A stretch of 64,000 nucleotides of DNA. It comes from Phyllobacterium chamaecytisi. Lineage in GTDB: Bacteria > Pseudomonadota > Alphaproteobacteria > Rhizobiales > Rhizobiaceae. Shown piece by piece: positions 17,817 through 26,979 of this stretch. Positions within the stretch are counted from its first letter, which is position 1; every line of letters starts with the position of its first letter. The notes beneath the pieces were generated by a model. That model ran no database searches. It saw nothing but the letters and a program-made list of their open reading frames with translations, and was not told the origin of the DNA. The stretch spans positions 297,854-361,853 of the forward strand of contig NZ_JAIQWW010000003.1 in the NCBI RefSeq assembly GCF_020164455.1, given 5' to 3'. The translations under genes and the position numbers were made by a program.

Positions 17817-19058
17817 GTGTTAGACATATGCCGCTCGGCTTTCTGCGTTGCGACGGTCTGTGTGTTAGCCGTTACGGCCAGTCATGCCGCCGATCGTGCC
17901 GCCGGATCGACTTTGTGTACGGCTTTAGCTCGTTTGCAAACAGAAGGAGCGGGTGGCACCGTGCTGACGATGTTTCTGCCGAGCTACCTGTCTTCGATTG
18001 GAGGTCCGCCCTTGCCAGAAGCCCTCCAAAACACAGCGTTTGTCTATGACAATTCGCTGGCGGCAATGGCTTTCCTAGCGTGTGGGGAGATTGAACGCGC
18101 CAGATCAATCGGCGATGCGTTGATTGTTGCCGGTGGGAAAGACCGATTCTACACGGATGGGCGACTTCGCAACGCGTATCGAGCCGGGCCAATAACGGAG
18201 ACTCCCGTGCTGCCGGGCTGGTGGGATGATCGCTCCAAAGTTTGGGCTGAAGACGAGTATCAGGTCAGCACTGCCTCCGGTAACGTCGCGTGGGCTGCAT
18301 TGGCGCTTCTTCAGCTTCACGAAAAGACTAGGGAAGCGAAATATCTCGAGGCAGCGGAACGCCTAGCCATTTGGCTCGATCAGTTGCGGGGCGACGACCT
18401 TAGCCCCGGAGTGGCGGGGGGATATTACGGTTTCGAGCCCAAGGCCGTCCGTATTGCGTGGAAATCCACCGAGCACAACATTGACATCCTGGCCGTAGCC
18501 CGATGGCTCAGCATGATCAGCGAAAATCCCCGGTGGGAAAGGCTGGCCGAAAATACGCTGCAGTTCGTGACTAGCATGCGGGACGACAAGAGCGGCTTTC
18601 TCATCGGTACAGATTTGACCGGAAATGCAGTCCACAGCACCGACTTGTGGCTGGATGTGCAGATATGGCCCTTTTTGGTCGTCCCCAAATCGCGGCGACC
18701 CGCTAAATGGGCCGATACTATTGGCCTGATGGACGCAAAGTTGGCTGTGCCAGGCGGTTATGATTTCAACGGGGATCGGGATGGACTGTGGATCGAGGGA
18801 ACGGCGCAGGCAGCGTTGCTCTTCCAACAGGAAGGTGAACAAAAGCGCGCATCGGAGTTGATCGCCAGCATCCTTGAAAACGTCGATCCGCAATCCGGGT
18901 TGCTGTACGCGACCTCCGGCCCGCCGCTTTCAACTGGGTTGACAGTCGGAGCGATGGGGCAGGGCGGTGCGTTCATGTATCAGCACTGGCCGCATCTGGG
19001 TGCGACCGCATGGGCCGTGATGGCAGCAATGGATTTTAACCCCTTCCGGCCCAACTGA
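17817..19058 (+). CDS. Secreted alpha/alpha-barrel glycosidase-like protein, EPS locus 1
   Basis: A 413-aa protein starting at GTG 17817, with a signal peptide ending near ASHA-AD (residue 25). The rest has repeated aromatic/helical blocks typical of (alpha/alpha)6 toroids that bind or cleave polysaccharide: NTAFVYDNSLAAMAFLACG, VSTASGNVAWAALALLQLHE, STEHNIDILAVARWLSMI, WLDVQIWPFLVV and DRDGLWIEGTAQAALLF. The EHNID and DGLWIEG segments hold plausible acidic catalytic residues, but I cannot assign a CAZy family. It lies between the membrane-fusion protein and the synthase, as GH8-like BcsZ does in cellulose operons. A trimming or quality-control lyase/hydrolase role is inferred. Confidence 0.65.
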   Translation: MLDICRSAFCVATVCVLAVTASHAADRAAGSTLCTALARLQTEGAGGTVLTMFLPSYLSSIGGPPLPEALQNTAFVYDNSLAAMAFLACGEIERARSIGDALIVAGGKDRFYTDGRLRNAYRAGPITETPVLPGWWDDRSKVWAEDEYQVSTASGNVAWAALALLQLHEKTREAKYLEAAERLAIWLDQLRGDDLSPGVAGGYYGFEPKAVRIAWKSTEHNIDILAVARWLSMISENPRWERLAENTLQFVTSMRDDKSGFLIGTDLTGNAVHSTDLWLDVQIWPFLVVPKSRRPAKWADTIGLMDAKLAVPGGYDFNGDRDGLWIEGTAQAALLFQQEGEQKRASELIASILENVDPQSGLLYATSGPPLSTGLTVGAMGQGGAFMYQHWPHLGATAWAVMAAMDFNPFRPN

Positions 19059-19065
19059 GGTATGC

Positions 19066-21030
19066 ATGTTTTTCAACGTCAACGACGATGTTTCGAGTGT
19101 GCTGCTTTTCGATCTGGGGATTGGACTCCTGTTCATCGTGTTCTCCAGGTTGGCGCATCGGGACAGGTTGATTGACAGAGTGCTGTTCGGAAGCGCTACC
19201 ATCCTGTCGCTCGTGCTTTACATTTCCTGGCGATGGCTCGACACATTGCCTGACCTTGAGGTGACCGGGGCCAGCATCTGGGCCTACTTCTACTTTACGT
19301 TTGAAGCTATTTCAGTTGTCTATGCGCTTGGTTCAGTTCTTATCCTGTTCAGATCGACTGACTGGTCGCTCGAGGCTGACGACGCTCAGAAACAACTCGC
19401 AGCTACGGAACAGTATCCTTCCGTCGACGTATTTATCTGCACTTATAATGAGCCGATCAATATCTTGGAGAAGTCCGTCATCAGTGCCGGATCGATGAAT
19501 TATCCCGGCTTCAAAGTGTATGTCTGCGACGATACCCGCCGTCCTGAAATCAAAGATTATTGCGATCAAATTGGTGTGGGCTATATCACGCGTCCCGACA
19601 ACCGCCACGCCAAGGCGGGCAACCTCAATAACGCTCTAACGCTTACGAATGCCACCAGGCATCCGTGCGATTTGATCATGGTGCTTGATGCGGATTTTGC
19701 CCCGCAAGAAAATTTCCTGCTACGCACAGTTGGGCTGTTCAGGAACGAAGAGGTAGGTGTTGTCCAGACACCGCAGTTCTATTTCAACTCTGATCCGATA
19801 CAACATAATCTTGGCATAAGGTCATCGTTTGTCGATGATCAGCGCGTCTTCTTCGACACTTTTCAGCCAGCGAAGGACGCGGTGGGATGTGCTTTCTGCG
19901 TCGGCACCAGTTTTGTCGTGAGGCGCTCAGCTTTGAACGAAATGGGCGGATTCCCGCATGAAGCCCTGTCCGAAGACATGTTGCTGACCTATCGCCTGAT
20001 GGAACGGGGTTATGTAACGCGTTGGCTGAACGAGAAGCTCAGTGTCGGTCTGTCGGCTGAAGGAATTCCGGAATATATAACGCAGCGCACGCGCTGGTGT
20101 CTTGGAACAATCCAGATCGGACTTCTAAAAGACGGCCCATTGTGGCGCGGCCGTTTTACCCTGACCCAGCGTCTCCACTACATCCATGGCCTTCTCAGCT
20201 GGCTGTCGAAACCGTTTATCCTTTGCATGCTGTTTGCACCATCGATTTATTGGCTGTTCGACATCTCGGCTATTCAGGCAGATGAGCTGGTATTCATGAA
20301 ATACGGGATATCCGCCCTCCTTGTATTCTGGAGTTATTCATCTTGGATTTCGGACCGGCGGACTTTACCGTTTTTCACTGAAGTGACGCACGCCATTACC
20401 GCTCTTCCAATCACGGTCGCGCTTTTGCAGGCCATTCGCAAACCATTCGGGCGGCCGTTTAAGGTTACGGAAAAGGGTGGCGACAGATCCAAAATCCGCA
20501 TTCACGCGCCAACGGCAGCGTTCTTCGGAGTTGTCACTCTACTTTCTGCGTTCTCGATCGTTTCGACGGTGTTTGTGTGGAGTTCACCCATCGAGTTCTC
20601 CGAACGCGATTGCCTGAACCTTGTGTGGTCGGCATTCGCCATGCTGATCGGATTTGTCAGTCTTCTTGTCTGCATCGAACTTCCGAGATTTGGACAGGAG
20701 GAGCTCATCAAGATCCAGATGCAGTCATCGTTGCGTGCTGGAGGCATTGTACGTGACATCCAGATCGAAGCACTGTCAACGCAGAATGTCTTGATCACGG
20801 ACTTGGAATTGTCTGGCGCAGAAGACGAGGCAGTGTTCATCCACGGGATCGGATGGGTACAAGTCGAGTTTGACTTATCGTTGCCCCCGAACTGTTTCAG
20901 GATACTTCCAAGTTTCCAACAGAAGACCGATATACTTCGGGCGCTGTTCCGCAAAGCACCAGACAATGTGGCGAGCGTGGGAAGGTTAGGAAAATCAATG
21001 ATCAGGTTGTGCAAGCGAGCGCTATCCTGA
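19066..21030 (+). CDS. GT2 beta-glucan synthase (cellulose/curdlan-synthase-like), EPS locus 1
   Basis: A 654-aa processive glycosyltransferase of the inner membrane. Motifs in order: CTYNEP (125-130), DDT (155-157), DAD (208-210), FCVGTS (277-282), SED (302-304, catalytic-base position) and QRTRW (340-344). Transmembrane helices flank the catalytic domain. The C-terminal ~90 residues (SLRAGGIVRDIQIEALSTQN, then ITDLELSGAEDEAVFIHG) look like a degraded PilZ barrel, with DLELSG in place of the canonical D-x-S-x-x-G. It resembles CrdS/BgsA-type synthases rather than BcsA. It probably polymerises glucose from UDP-glucose, perhaps with c-di-GMP activation. Confidence 0.85.
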   Translation: MFFNVNDDVSSVLLFDLGIGLLFIVFSRLAHRDRLIDRVLFGSATILSLVLYISWRWLDTLPDLEVTGASIWAYFYFTFEAISVVYALGSVLILFRSTDWSLEADDAQKQLAATEQYPSVDVFICTYNEPINILEKSVISAGSMNYPGFKVYVCDDTRRPEIKDYCDQIGVGYITRPDNRHAKAGNLNNALTLTNATRHPCDLIMVLDADFAPQENFLLRTVGLFRNEEVGVVQTPQFYFNSDPIQHNLGIRSSFVDDQRVFFDTFQPAKDAVGCAFCVGTSFVVRRSALNEMGGFPHEALSEDMLLTYRLMERGYVTRWLNEKLSVGLSAEGIPEYITQRTRWCLGTIQIGLLKDGPLWRGRFTLTQRLHYIHGLLSWLSKPFILCMLFAPSIYWLFDISAIQADELVFMKYGISALLVFWSYSSWISDRRTLPFFTEVTHAITALPITVALLQAIRKPFGRPFKVTEKGGDRSKIRIHAPTAAFFGVVTLLSAFSIVSTVFVWSSPIEFSERDCLNLVWSAFAMLIGFVSLLVCIELPRFGQEELIKIQMQSSLRAGGIVRDIQIEALSTQNVLITDLELSGAEDEAVFIHGIGWVQVEFDLSLPPNCFRILPSFQQKTDILRALFRKAPDNVASVGRLGKSMIRLCKRALS

Positions 21031-21486
21031 CCACGCTGATTATCCCGGGCGGCGTGGTGTCAAGCTCATCAATCGGCGCGCTCGAGCTTGGGGATGGTCA
21101 GCAATCGGCGCAGCAACCGAGCCCACGCGAGGAGGCCTATGCGGAAAATTCGACAACCGGAAAAATTCGTTTGGAGCGTGATAGTACTCATCCGATGTGG
21201 CTTCTGACTAAACATTTCAATTTGAAGCGGTATCTTTGGCAGCAATTGTCGTCTTTCAGGCATCAATGAAAATCGGGCAAAAGACTGACATTATCGGCAT
21301 TTTCAAAGGAACATTTATTCATAACATTTCGACATTGTACGGATAGAATATTCCAAGAGAAAGAACAACGCTTTCTGGTCCGATGCTGCAACGTGATTTG
21401 ACACCTCACGATGAGGCGACCATGCTTATATTATCCGTGTGCGTGCGTGTTCAGCTCAATCGGTATACTCATACAGAAAGCTCAAT
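21031..21486. other. 456-bp intergenic region carrying dispersed motif B
   Basis: No supported gene. The 18-bp dispersed motif (21290-21307, minus strand) lies about 180 bp before the methyltransferase start. The synthase transcript may end here, but no clear terminator is seen. Confidence 0.4.
21290..21307 (-). repeat. Dispersed 18-bp motif, copy B
   Basis: The reverse strand reads TTTGAAAATGCCGATAAT. Beyond the motif on the inner side, copies B and C share ATTTTCAT(T/C)GAT at a slightly different distance (B has GATTTTCATTGAT, C has AATTTTCATCGAT). Confidence 0.7.
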
Positions 21487-22524
21487 ATGACTGAACCTGA
21501 GCAGCATTCTTCATCACCAAGTCTTCCGCCTCACGTTCAACTTATTCAGATGGGTACTGCCTACTGGGCATCCAGAGTTGTCTACGCTGCGGCCAAATTG
21601 GGTCTCGCAGATCAGCTTAAGTCAGGAACTAAGAGTGCAGACGAGCTGGCGGGCGCTATCGGCGCGCATGCCCCTACTCTGCACAGGTTGATGCGCACGC
21701 TCGCAAGTTTGGGCATCCTCACCGAGCGGACCGAGCGACGGTTCGCGCTGACTGACTTGGGTCAGGCGCTGACGACCGGCGCTCCCGGCTCGGCGAGGGC
21801 AACCCTGCTTACCGTTGGGAGCTATTGGTTTGACGGCTCCTTCGATCACATTGTCCATTCCGTTCAGACGGGTGAAACCGGCTTTGAAAAAGTTCAGGGG
21901 ATGCCGGTCTTCGAGTACCTCGCGCAGCATCCTGATGACGCCTCCCTGTTCAGCGAGACGATGGTCGGCATTCATGGCGAAGAGCCTCCGGCAGTTGCGG
22001 CGGCCTACGATTTTTCCACGTTCGAGACCGTTGTCGATGTCGGCGGCGCGACTGGGAACATGCTGGCAGCCATCCTCACCCGCCATGCCGGGCCACGCGG
22101 GATCCTGTTCGACAGGTCGCACGTGGTGGGGGACGCGCCCGCGTTGCTCCAATCAAAAGGCGTGATCGACCGTGTAACGATAGAAGCCGGTGATTTCTTC
22201 GACACCGTGCCTGCCGGGGGCAATGCCTATCTTCTGTCGCACATCCTCCATGACTGGGGTGAAGATCAGTGCCTCAAGATCCTGGGCCACGTCCGCAAAG
22301 CCATGAAGCCGGGCGGCCATCTGCTTATTGTGGAGATGGTGTTGCCGGCCGGCGACGCGCCGCATCCAGGTAAGATGCTTGATATGGTGATGCTCGTACT
22401 CCCTGGAGGCCAGGAGCGGACTGAGGCCGAATACCGCTCCCTTCTTAGTAAGGCTGACTTCCGTCTCACGCGTGTCGTGCCGACGGATTCCGCGGTTAGC
22501 GTGATAGAAGGGGTTCAGATTTAG
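21487..22524 (+). CDS. SAM-dependent O-methyltransferase (Methyltransf_2 type)
   Basis: A 345-aa protein started at ATG 21487. An N-terminal winged-helix dimerisation domain (about 15-100: LIQMGTAYWASRVVYAAAKL, APTLHRLMRTLASLGILTER) precedes a Rossmann methyltransferase with the SAM glycine loop VVDVGGATGNML near residue 180 and the catalytic-type HILHDWGEDQCLKIL near 250. The family methylates hydroxyls of small aromatic or polyketide-like compounds. It stands alone, with no biosynthetic partner genes, so the substrate is open. Confidence 0.88.
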   Translation: MTEPEQHSSSPSLPPHVQLIQMGTAYWASRVVYAAAKLGLADQLKSGTKSADELAGAIGAHAPTLHRLMRTLASLGILTERTERRFALTDLGQALTTGAPGSARATLLTVGSYWFDGSFDHIVHSVQTGETGFEKVQGMPVFEYLAQHPDDASLFSETMVGIHGEEPPAVAAAYDFSTFETVVDVGGATGNMLAAILTRHAGPRGILFDRSHVVGDAPALLQSKGVIDRVTIEAGDFFDTVPAGGNAYLLSHILHDWGEDQCLKILGHVRKAMKPGGHLLIVEMVLPAGDAPHPGKMLDMVMLVLPGGQERTEAEYRSLLSKADFRLTRVVPTDSAVSVIEGVQI

Positions 22525-22805
22525 AAGGATCTATCGCAAACTGCCTTTAGATTTTGTGCCCAATCAAAAACCACTCTAATCGGCCTATCCAAACGCGTAT
22601 GCCCCATTGGTCTCGCCAATTGAGGCTAGATGGCCCGTATGTGCTCCTAAAGTTGCATAATGTCTCATGGGGAACCGCGCTTCAGAAAACTGCGTTGAGT
22701 GGGGCTGCGGTTCGATTCCGCTCAAGGCGAGCATTTCCTATGGGCCATAGATATGCATCATCTACCCCAGCTTAGAGGTCAGAAAGAACGGAACGGGCAG
22801 TCCCT
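22525..22805. other. Intergenic region with dispersed repeat copy 1
   Basis: Contains the repeat at 22655-22731 and no gene that I can support. Immediately downstream is a broken SnoaL-like gene. Confidence 0.4.
22655..22731 (+). repeat. Dispersed palindromic repeat, copy 1
   Basis: A 77-bp unit beginning GCATAATGTCTC and ending CTCAAGGCGAG. It matches the copy at 55066 with about six substitutions and one gap by eye. Two inverted-repeat pairs are interleaved: GAACCGC (22672) with GCGGTTC (22707), and TTGAG (22695) with CTCAA (22721). This order could fold as a pseudoknot in RNA. It may belong to the class of short intergenic palindromes known in Brucella and rhizobia (Bru-RS, RIME), which I could not test. 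Confidence 0.65.
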
Positions 22806-23131
22806 ATGATGCCCAGGCGGAGGACACGCGGTGGGAGGCGTTTGGAAATTCTGTTGCCCTCGCGGGTCTGCGTGAGCAGGGCAGACTTCGTCCACACGGT
22901 CATTCGCCCGTTTAATGCATGCATCTCGGATCGGCTTGTTCCCACCATCCGCAATATTTACGCTGATAGTGACACGGTCATCATATTCTTCGACATCGAG
23001 GGCAGGGCCCGCGATGGCAAGCGCTAAGGCAACACTTCTACGTGGTATCTGCAATTGCAGGAGAACAGATCGTGAAGCCTCTGCCTTCTTCGACAGCCTC
23101 GCCTTCTATGACCTCCTTGGTGCATCTCTCA
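22806..23131 (+). pseudogene. Frameshifted SnoaL/NTF2-like protein
   Basis: The frame from 22806 reads LVPTIRNIYADSDTVIIFFD then IEGRARDGKR and a stop (23025-23027). Beyond it, YGNTSTWYLQLQ and, in another frame, EASAFFDSLAFYDLL complete a typical SnoaL-like C-terminus (x-G-x-ARDGK-Y-N-T-Y-x-W, then AFFD-x-x-AF-x-D-L). At least two frame disruptions are needed to read through, so it is a decayed gene. The intact family members are small ketosteroid-isomerase-fold proteins of varied function. Confidence 0.6.
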
Positions 23132-23151
23132 CTTGCCTAAACCGGGGTAGT

Positions 23152-24837
23152 CTAGGGAGCCACAACCGAGGCGGGTCCCACATTTCGCACCAAAAAAGAA
23201 TGGATCTGCGCGATGACCGCCGCGCCCTCACCGACGGCGGCCGCGACTCGCTTAGTGGAGCCGGCGCGTGCGTCTCCAATGGCAAAGATCCCAGGACAAC
23301 TCGTTTCGAGCGGCAGTCGCTCGCCTTGGCCGTTACCGTCTCCCGTGAGAACGAAGCCCTTCCCGTCGATCGCCACACAGCCGTCAAGCCAGCTGGTATT
23401 AGGATCGGCGCCAATGAACAGGAAGAGATGGCGCGAGGCACACTCCTCGGTCTCGCCGGTTCGGACGTCACGGAAGGTAGCGCCGGTCAAACCTGTCTCT
23501 CGGTCGCCATGCAAGCCCACAATCTCGCTGCCCACATGGAGTTCGACATTGGCCAATACCGCGAGCCGGTCGATCAGATACTGGGACATAGTCTGCTCGA
23601 GTGGTCGCCGGACCACGAGATGCAGGTGCCTGACCTGTGGTGCGAGGTAGGCAACGGCCTGGCCGGCTGAGTTTCCGCCGCCGACGAGAGTGACTTCCTC
23701 TCCGGCGCAGAGGCGGGCCTCGATCGGCGATGCCCAGTAGGAAACGCCAGCCCCCTCCAGCTCTTCGATATTGGTGATATCAGGCCGTCGGTAGCGCGCT
23801 CCTGACGCGATCACGATGGAACGCGCCCGTGTGGTACACCCATTGCTGAGCTCCAGAGAGAAAGGAGCTTCCGACTCATGTCCATGACAGCACAGCTTTC
23901 CGACGGTCAGTGGGATCGCAAGCTCGGCACCGAACTTCGTCGCCTGATTGAAGGCACGCCCTGCAAGAGCCTGTCCTGAGATACCAGTTGGGAAACCGAG
24001 ATAATTTTCGATCCGGGCGGATGCGCCTGCCTGGCCCCCGAAAGCCCGCGAATCGAGAACCAAAACAGACAGTCCCTCAGATGCCCCATAGACAGCGGTG
24101 GCCAGCCCAGCCGGTCCCGCTCCGACGACTGCCACGTCATAGACATTCTTCGGATCGAGATCCGGCACGACGCCCAGACAGGACGCCGCATCCGTGTCGC
24201 TCGGATTTCTGAGCAATGTGCCGTTTGGGCAGATCATCAATGGCAGATCTTCAGGTGCGATGCCGAGCCGTTCGACCAGCTCGCGCCCCTCGGCCTCGCA
24301 TGCAGCGACGAGGGAGTGGGGATAGCCGTTGCGGGTGAGAAATCCAGACAACCTCACGATGTCGGGAGCATCCCGGCGTCCAACCAGAATCGACCCTGCA
24401 CCGCCGACCCGCCCTTCTTCGATCAGCGAGACGCGACGGAGGATATAGGCGCGCATGATCGCTTCACCAACATCCGCCGACCCGATGACAAGCGCGCGAA
24501 GATGTGGGGCATCAAAGGGTATTGCAGTTACGCCCTTCTCGCCCGCGACCACCGATGCCAGGGTTGCATGACCAGACAACTGATTGGTCTCGCCGGTGAA
24601 CTGGCCGGCACCGTAGGTGGCGATCACGGACGACCTGCCTGCCCCACCGCGCTGAATTGCATCGGCGGAGCCCTCTAGAATAAGCCAGGCAGGCACGTTG
24701 CGGGTTCCGATCTCATAGAGGATGTCGCCTGGGCCGAAGCGCCTCGACTCGCCGCTCGCGAAGCGTCGAGCCATCCCGATTTGGAAAGTCGAAAGTGTTG
24801 GATATGCTTGCTCCCGCCGAGCATCGGTGATCGCCAT
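23152..24837 (-). CDS. Thioredoxin-reductase-like flavoprotein with N-terminal cNMP-binding domain
   Basis: A 561-aa three-part protein. Residues ~10-135 form a cyclic-nucleotide-binding fold (FGPGDILYEIGTRNVPAWLI, YGAGQFTGETNQLSGHATLA). Residues ~145-235 are a glutaredoxin/thioredoxin-like domain. The rest is a TrxR-type FAD/NADPH module (VVGAGPAGLATAVYG; GGQAGASARIENYLGFP; LVGGGNSAGQAVAYLAP; GIFAIGDARAGSTKRVA). The redox-active CxxC of true thioredoxin reductases is absent, as in known relatives of this fused group. It may be a nucleotide-gated disulfide or quinone reductase; the function is unproven. A nucleotidyl cyclase is encoded at 55.5 kb. Confidence 0.85.
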   Translation of the reverse strand: MAITDARREQAYPTLSTFQIGMARRFASGESRRFGPGDILYEIGTRNVPAWLILEGSADAIQRGGAGRSSVIATYGAGQFTGETNQLSGHATLASVVAGEKGVTAIPFDAPHLRALVIGSADVGEAIMRAYILRRVSLIEEGRVGGAGSILVGRRDAPDIVRLSGFLTRNGYPHSLVAACEAEGRELVERLGIAPEDLPLMICPNGTLLRNPSDTDAASCLGVVPDLDPKNVYDVAVVGAGPAGLATAVYGASEGLSVLVLDSRAFGGQAGASARIENYLGFPTGISGQALAGRAFNQATKFGAELAIPLTVGKLCCHGHESEAPFSLELSNGCTTRARSIVIASGARYRRPDITNIEELEGAGVSYWASPIEARLCAGEEVTLVGGGNSAGQAVAYLAPQVRHLHLVVRRPLEQTMSQYLIDRLAVLANVELHVGSEIVGLHGDRETGLTGATFRDVRTGETEECASRHLFLFIGADPNTSWLDGCVAIDGKGFVLTGDGNGQGERLPLETSCPGIFAIGDARAGSTKRVAAAVGEGAAVIAQIHSFLVRNVGPASVVAP

Positions 24838-24984
24838 TGTGTGAACTCCATATCGACATATCGGCCTATGCTCGTGCCCGTGAGCGACGGTATCCCGATC
24901 AGTTTGTCAGTCTATCCTGCGCATCACCAAAACCTAAGGCTTGCCGCTTTCTGCCGCGGACATTTCCATGCAACCCATGGCGGG

Positions 24985-26214
24985 TCAAGCAGGCGCCGGC
25001 TGAGGTGCCTTCGGCAAGGTGAGCGCAAAGACGAGAAGACCCAGAAGGGTCAGTCCAAAGCCCGCCCATACGGCGGAGAGTAGGCCATATCCGGCTGCGA
25101 TGGTCAGGCTGCCTGCCCAGGCGCCGATCGCGTTGGCGATATTGAGCGCTGCAAGGTTCAGGGCGCCCATCAACGTAGGGGCCTCCGGAGCAACGCGCGT
25201 CAGGCGCACCTGGATCGTGGGGATGGCGACCATCATGGTGACGCCGACGCCGAACAGCGCTGGCATCAGTATCCACACGTTTCTGCCACCGGCCGCCAGC
25301 ACCGAAAGCACGATCAGGGCGCTGCCATAGCCCACAACCAATCCTCGCGCGGGATATGAATCCGCCAGCCGTCCGCCTATCAAATTACCCACGGTCATGC
25401 CGAGGCCGAATAGTGCCAGCGCTACCGGAATCCACGTTTGATCGAGCGTTGCAAGATCGGTAACGAAGGGACCGATAAAGGTATAGACAGCGAAGATGCT
25501 GGCCACGCCGAGTGCCGCGACAAGCATCATGGCCCAGACTGCCGGCCGACGCAGAGAGGCCAGTTCCTGCGTCACGGGTCCGCCCTGAAGCGCTTGGGTT
25601 CGAGGCACCCAGGTCCACAATGCAATGAAGGCCAGACCGGCTACCGCGGCGACGCTGAAATAGGTGTTTCGCCAGCCAAGACTCTGGCCTAGGAAGGTCG
25701 CCAGCGGCGAGCCAATGATCGTCGCGATGGTCAGACCGGACATGACCAGTGCAAAGGCCTTGCCGGCGTGACCGGGGCCAACGATGTACGACGCAACCAC
25801 GGCGCCGGCACCGAAATAGGCTGCTTGCGGCATGCCGCTGATGAAGCGGGCGAAGGCGAACGTGCGGAGATCGGTGGCGACCGCCGACAGGACGTTGCCC
25901 AGGATGAACAGGCCCATTAGGCAAAGGAGAAGGGTTCTCCGGTTAAGCCGAGCCGCCGCCAGTGTCACGAGAGGAGCTCCGATCACCACACCGAAGGCGT
26001 AGGCAGCGATCGCATTCGTTGCCGTGGGGATGTCGATTCCAAGGCTGGCGGAGAACAGCTGGAGAATCCCCATGCTCGCAAACTCAGACGTCCCGATGCA
26101 GAAGCTTCCGAGTGCCAGGGCGAACAACGTGAGGCCCCGCTTTCGCCGCTCCGCCTCGTTCGTGCAATGCACCTTCACGGCAGCGCATTGACCACGATAG
26201 GCTTTTTCCAGCAT
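24985..26214 (-). CDS. MFS transporter, DHA1 (AraJ/CmlA-like) family
   Basis: A 409-aa inner-membrane carrier with about 12 transmembrane helices, started at ATG 26214 behind a strong ribosome site (AAAGGAGGCAGGG). The N-terminal pattern LALGSFCIGTSEFASMGILQ and the motif-A-like LAAARLNRRTLLL are typical of drug:proton antiporters of the AraJ/YdhP group. It lies in the same direction as, and next to, the cNMP-flavoprotein gene (147 bp apart), but co-transcription is uncertain. Substrate unknown; small toxic compounds or sugars are typical. Confidence 0.88.
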   Translation of the reverse strand: MLEKAYRGQCAAVKVHCTNEAERRKRGLTLFALALGSFCIGTSEFASMGILQLFSASLGIDIPTATNAIAAYAFGVVIGAPLVTLAAARLNRRTLLLCLMGLFILGNVLSAVATDLRTFAFARFISGMPQAAYFGAGAVVASYIVGPGHAGKAFALVMSGLTIATIIGSPLATFLGQSLGWRNTYFSVAAVAGLAFIALWTWVPRTQALQGGPVTQELASLRRPAVWAMMLVAALGVASIFAVYTFIGPFVTDLATLDQTWIPVALALFGLGMTVGNLIGGRLADSYPARGLVVGYGSALIVLSVLAAGGRNVWILMPALFGVGVTMMVAIPTIQVRLTRVAPEAPTLMGALNLAALNIANAIGAWAGSLTIAAGYGLLSAVWAGFGLTLLGLLVFALTLPKAPQPAPA

Positions 26215-26306
26215 CCCTGCCTCCTTTCATGACGGACCGGGAGGATCGTGCCGACCGGCACGAAGTGACCCGCCCAAATGTCCAGTTGTCCGCCAAGGGC
26301 GCTATT

Positions 26307-26786
26307 TTATCCGGGCGGAAAGTTAAGTCCGCGACAAGTCCACGAAGTCCAGGCGTGGGCCAACCACGAGCGTTCATCCAGGCTTGTCTCTAATTGCGGC
26401 ACATCGAGCGGAATGGCCCAGGCGAGCAGTGCTTGGGGAACATCTCCAGCAAAGTGCCTTACGCCATCATTATTATCCAGGCTGCCGATCGAGACGACGA
26501 CCATGTCCAAATAGCTTTCCGCGTTGCTGGTGAACAATCGTGTGCCGCAAGCGGGACAGAAATTCCGGTCCAGCCCCTTTCCTGACGAAGCAGTGTAGTG
26601 GAAAGCCTTGGGTTGCCCGCTTAGGGGCGCGAACTCATCTTCAGATACGCCGAGAAGTGTCATCGCCTCGCCGCCCGATGCCCTCTTGCAGTCGCGGCAA
26701 TGACAGACTGCGACAAAGTCAGGATCGATGTCGAACCCGAATCTCACCGCGCCGCATGCGCATCGGCCAGTATGTTTCTTGATCAT
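26307..26786 (-). CDS. GFA (glutathione-dependent formaldehyde-activating)-family protein
   Basis: A 159-aa zinc protein when started at ATG 26786 (MIKKHTGRCACGAVRF); a longer frame exists but its extra 37 residues do not look like the family. Metal ligands are visible as CACGAVRF, CHCRDC and CPACGTRL, the two-zinc pattern of GFA proteins. The family includes Gfa and many uncharacterised members; it binds glutathione or other small molecules. It neighbours an oxidoreductase operon, so a detoxification role is plausible. Confidence 0.88.
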   Translation of the reverse strand: MIKKHTGRCACGAVRFGFDIDPDFVAVCHCRDCKRASGGEAMTLLGVSEDEFAPLSGQPKAFHYTASSGKGLDRNFCPACGTRLFTSNAESYLDMVVVSIGSLDNNDGVRHFAGDVPQALLAWAIPLDVPQLETSLDERSWLAHAWTSWTCRGLNFPPG

Positions 26787-26979
26787 AGCTGCGTACTTCG
26801 ATGGTGAGATGACGACCGCAATGGGGTTGCGAGGAGGCGGCGCGCCATCGCAAAACGACCCGTGTACGGTCTGCTCGTCGGACACCCCGGGAAACATCGC
26901 AGCTTCGACGAGGCGTCCGACAAACCTAGCATCAGTATATCACCCGCTGAATGACCAACCCACACCACAGTCTGCCTCC

